The notes below the pieces were generated by a model, which searched no databases, was not told where the DNA came from, and was given only the letters and a program-made list of their open reading frames with translations. Made by a program: the position numbers and the translations under genes. Shown in pieces: positions 62,885 to 64,000 of a stretch of 64,000 nt of DNA. Source of the DNA: Humitalea rosea (GTDB lineage: Bacteria > Pseudomonadota > Alphaproteobacteria > Acetobacterales > Acetobacteraceae); assembly GCF_003253705.1 (NCBI RefSeq), contig NZ_QKYU01000001.1, forward strand, positions 62,001 through 126,000, given 5' to 3'. Numbering within the stretch: position 1 is the stretch's first letter; each line of letters begins with the position of its first letter.

Positions 62885-63853
62885 TCATCGCGCCCGTAGC
62901 CTTTCGATGAGCTCCGGCACCACCTCCTGCCAGGGTGCCACCAGGCCGAGATCCGCCACGCGGAAGATCTCGGCTTCGGGATCGGAATTCACCGCGACGA
63001 TGCGCGCGTTGAGCCCGATCCCGGCCAGGTGCTGCGCCGTGCCCGAGAGGGCAAAGGCGAGGTAAAGATCGGGCGTCACGAAGGCGCCGGATTGGCCCAC
63101 CTGCTGCCCGACGCTGGCCCAGCCGGCATCGACCGCCGGCAGGCTGGCGCCGGTCGCGGCATCGAGCAGGGCGGCGAGGTCGCGCAGCAGCGCGAAGCCC
63201 TCCGCACCGGCCATGCCGCGACCACCGGTGACGACGATTCGCGCGCCCTCCAGCCGCCGGGCCTGTTCGCCGGCCGTGTGCCGGATCTCGGGCGGCGGGA
63301 CGTCGTTGGGCAGGGGGCAGTCCAGCATGATCTCGCGCCGCGCCGCGCCCGGCGCGGCCGGGGCCGCGGCGGGGCGGCGCAGGCTGGCGAAGCAGCGCGG
63401 CGCCTGCGTCGTCAGCCTCGCTTCGGCCCGGCCGCCATGGCTTGCGCGACGGGCGGTGACTTGCCCGCCGTCGCGGTCGAGGCTGGTGCAGCGCCCGAGC
63501 GGCACGCCGCGCAGCCGGATCGCCAGCCGCGCCGCCAACTCCTCCCCGACCGCGCCGGCCGGCAGCAGGAACAGCGTATCCGCCGTCTCGGCCGCCAGCA
63601 GATGCTCGAAGGCTGCGAGCAGATGCTCGGCCTGCGGCGGCTCCGACAGGCCGGCATGGGCCGCCGAGAGGATGTCGGTCGCGCCATCGCGCTCGGCCGC
63701 CGCGATCGCGTCGGCATCGGGCACGCGTCCGAGCAGGATGGCGCGGACGCGACCGCCCGAGCGGGCGGCGATGGCCGCCGCCGCGGCCACGGCGGCGAAG
63801 GGATCGGCCACGGACGGGTCGCCCAGCGGGATGAGCGCGCAGAGATCGTGCAT
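62885..63853 (-). CDS. etfA: Electron transfer flavoprotein alpha subunit
   Basis: A 322-residue EtfA/FixB protein, the FAD-carrying subunit that shuttles electrons from dehydrogenases to the quinone pool. The C-terminal FAD domain is well preserved: ARIVVTGGRGMAGAEGFALLRDLAALLDAATGASLPAVDAGW, QQVGQSGAFVTPDLYLAFALSGTAQHLAGIG and IVAVNSDPEAEIFRVADLGLVAPWQEVVPEL. The N-terminal domain is short and alanine-rich, as in the catabolic (not housekeeping) Etf pairs found beside demethylases and dehydrogenases. The ATG at 63853 overlaps the upstream etfB stop by one base (TGATG). Confidence 0.92.
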   Translation of the reverse strand: MHDLCALIPLGDPSVADPFAAVAAAAAIAARSGGRVRAILLGRVPDADAIAAAERDGATDILSAAHAGLSEPPQAEHLLAAFEHLLAAETADTLFLLPAGAVGEELAARLAIRLRGVPLGRCTSLDRDGGQVTARRASHGGRAEARLTTQAPRCFASLRRPAAAPAAPGAARREIMLDCPLPNDVPPPEIRHTAGEQARRLEGARIVVTGGRGMAGAEGFALLRDLAALLDAATGASLPAVDAGWASVGQQVGQSGAFVTPDLYLAFALSGTAQHLAGIGLNARIVAVNSDPEAEIFRVADLGLVAPWQEVVPELIERLRAR

Positions 63854-64000
63854 CACGCCGCTCCCGTGGTGCTGGCGCGCAGATAGGCCGCGAGTTCCTC
63901 GACCTGCGCCGCCACCGGCCCGGTCAGCACGCGGCCGGCGCCGCCACGCTGGGCAGGCGGCACCGCGGCGATGGCGCGCAGCGCGAGCGCCGGCGGCGGG
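63853..64000 (-). CDS. etfB: Electron transfer flavoprotein beta subunit, C-terminal end (partial)
   Basis: The last 48 codons of a minus-strand gene running off the window: LALRAIAAVPPAQRGGAG, RVLTGPVAAQVEELAAYLR and a short tail ending TTGAA-stop. Identity rests mostly on position, since etfB precedes etfA in nearly all such pairs and the stop overlaps the etfA start. The visible tail is compatible with, but not diagnostic of, EtfB. Confidence 0.65.
   Translation of the reverse strand, partial: PPPALALRAIAAVPPAQRGGAGRVLTGPVAAQVEELAAYLRASTTGAA

Overview
The window is a high-G+C chromosome segment from an alphaproteobacterium. The best fit is Acetobacteraceae/Rhodospirillales (Roseomonas-like). 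The reasons are long GC-rich genes in ATGA-overlapping operons, a pcm-like/tolC/popZ/valS block with a PopZ-family polarity protein, two orphan Bug-type tricarboxylate binding proteins, and many oligopeptide-type transporters. That placement is inferred from gene content alone. Two tRNA genes (Asn-GTT and Cys-GCA) are present. I see no rRNA genes, CRISPR array, transposase, integrase or replication origin.

Layout. (1) 1-10.7 kb: a partial family-5 solute-binding protein, a class II aldolase, then a plus-strand operon with an N,N-dimethylformamidase large-subunit-like protein, a complete dipeptide/oligopeptide-type ABC transporter (binding protein, two permeases, two ATPases) and a zinc deacylase. 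This looks like uptake and hydrolysis of amide-type substrates. (2) 10.7-14.1 kb: a minus-strand signalling cluster with a caspase-fold protein lacking the catalytic cysteine, a membrane DUF3365/HAMP protein with a CxxCH haem motif, and a Ser/Thr kinase with two C-terminal repeats. A 22-bp tandem repeat sits at the kinase stop codon. (3) 14.1-19.8 kb: MntH/MntR, a MATE pump with an HxlR repressor, and a gamma-glutamyltransferase-like enzyme.

(4) 19.8-32.2 kb: the C-P lyase phosphonate locus: phnN, phnGHIJKLM, a DUF1045 gene, the divergent regulator phnF and a second phnM. An aldo/keto reductase gene at the 3' end of the phn operon is broken. About 3.2 kb of visibly lower-G+C DNA replaces its middle. 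That DNA carries an HTH-methyltransferase fusion and a candidate restriction endonuclease, so it is an acquired restriction-modification island lying co-directionally downstream of the phosphonate operon.

(5) 32.2-39 kb: tRNA-Asn, tRNA-Cys, pcm-like, tolC-like, popZ and valS, then a convergent ArsR/SRPBCC pair. (6) 39-47.6 kb: an extensin-like protein, ilvD, a semialdehyde dehydrogenase, a thioesterase-hutI-hutH operon and divergent hutF (a histidine pathway without hutU or hutG in view). (7) 47.9-59.6 kb: a DadA-like oxidoreductase, a penicillin-acylase-family hydrolase, an RND efflux operon with twin operator-like repeats, a TetR regulator and an MFS transporter. (8) 59.6-64 kb: two Bug binding proteins flanking an SMP-30 lactonase-like gene, then etfA and the end of etfB, which runs off the window.
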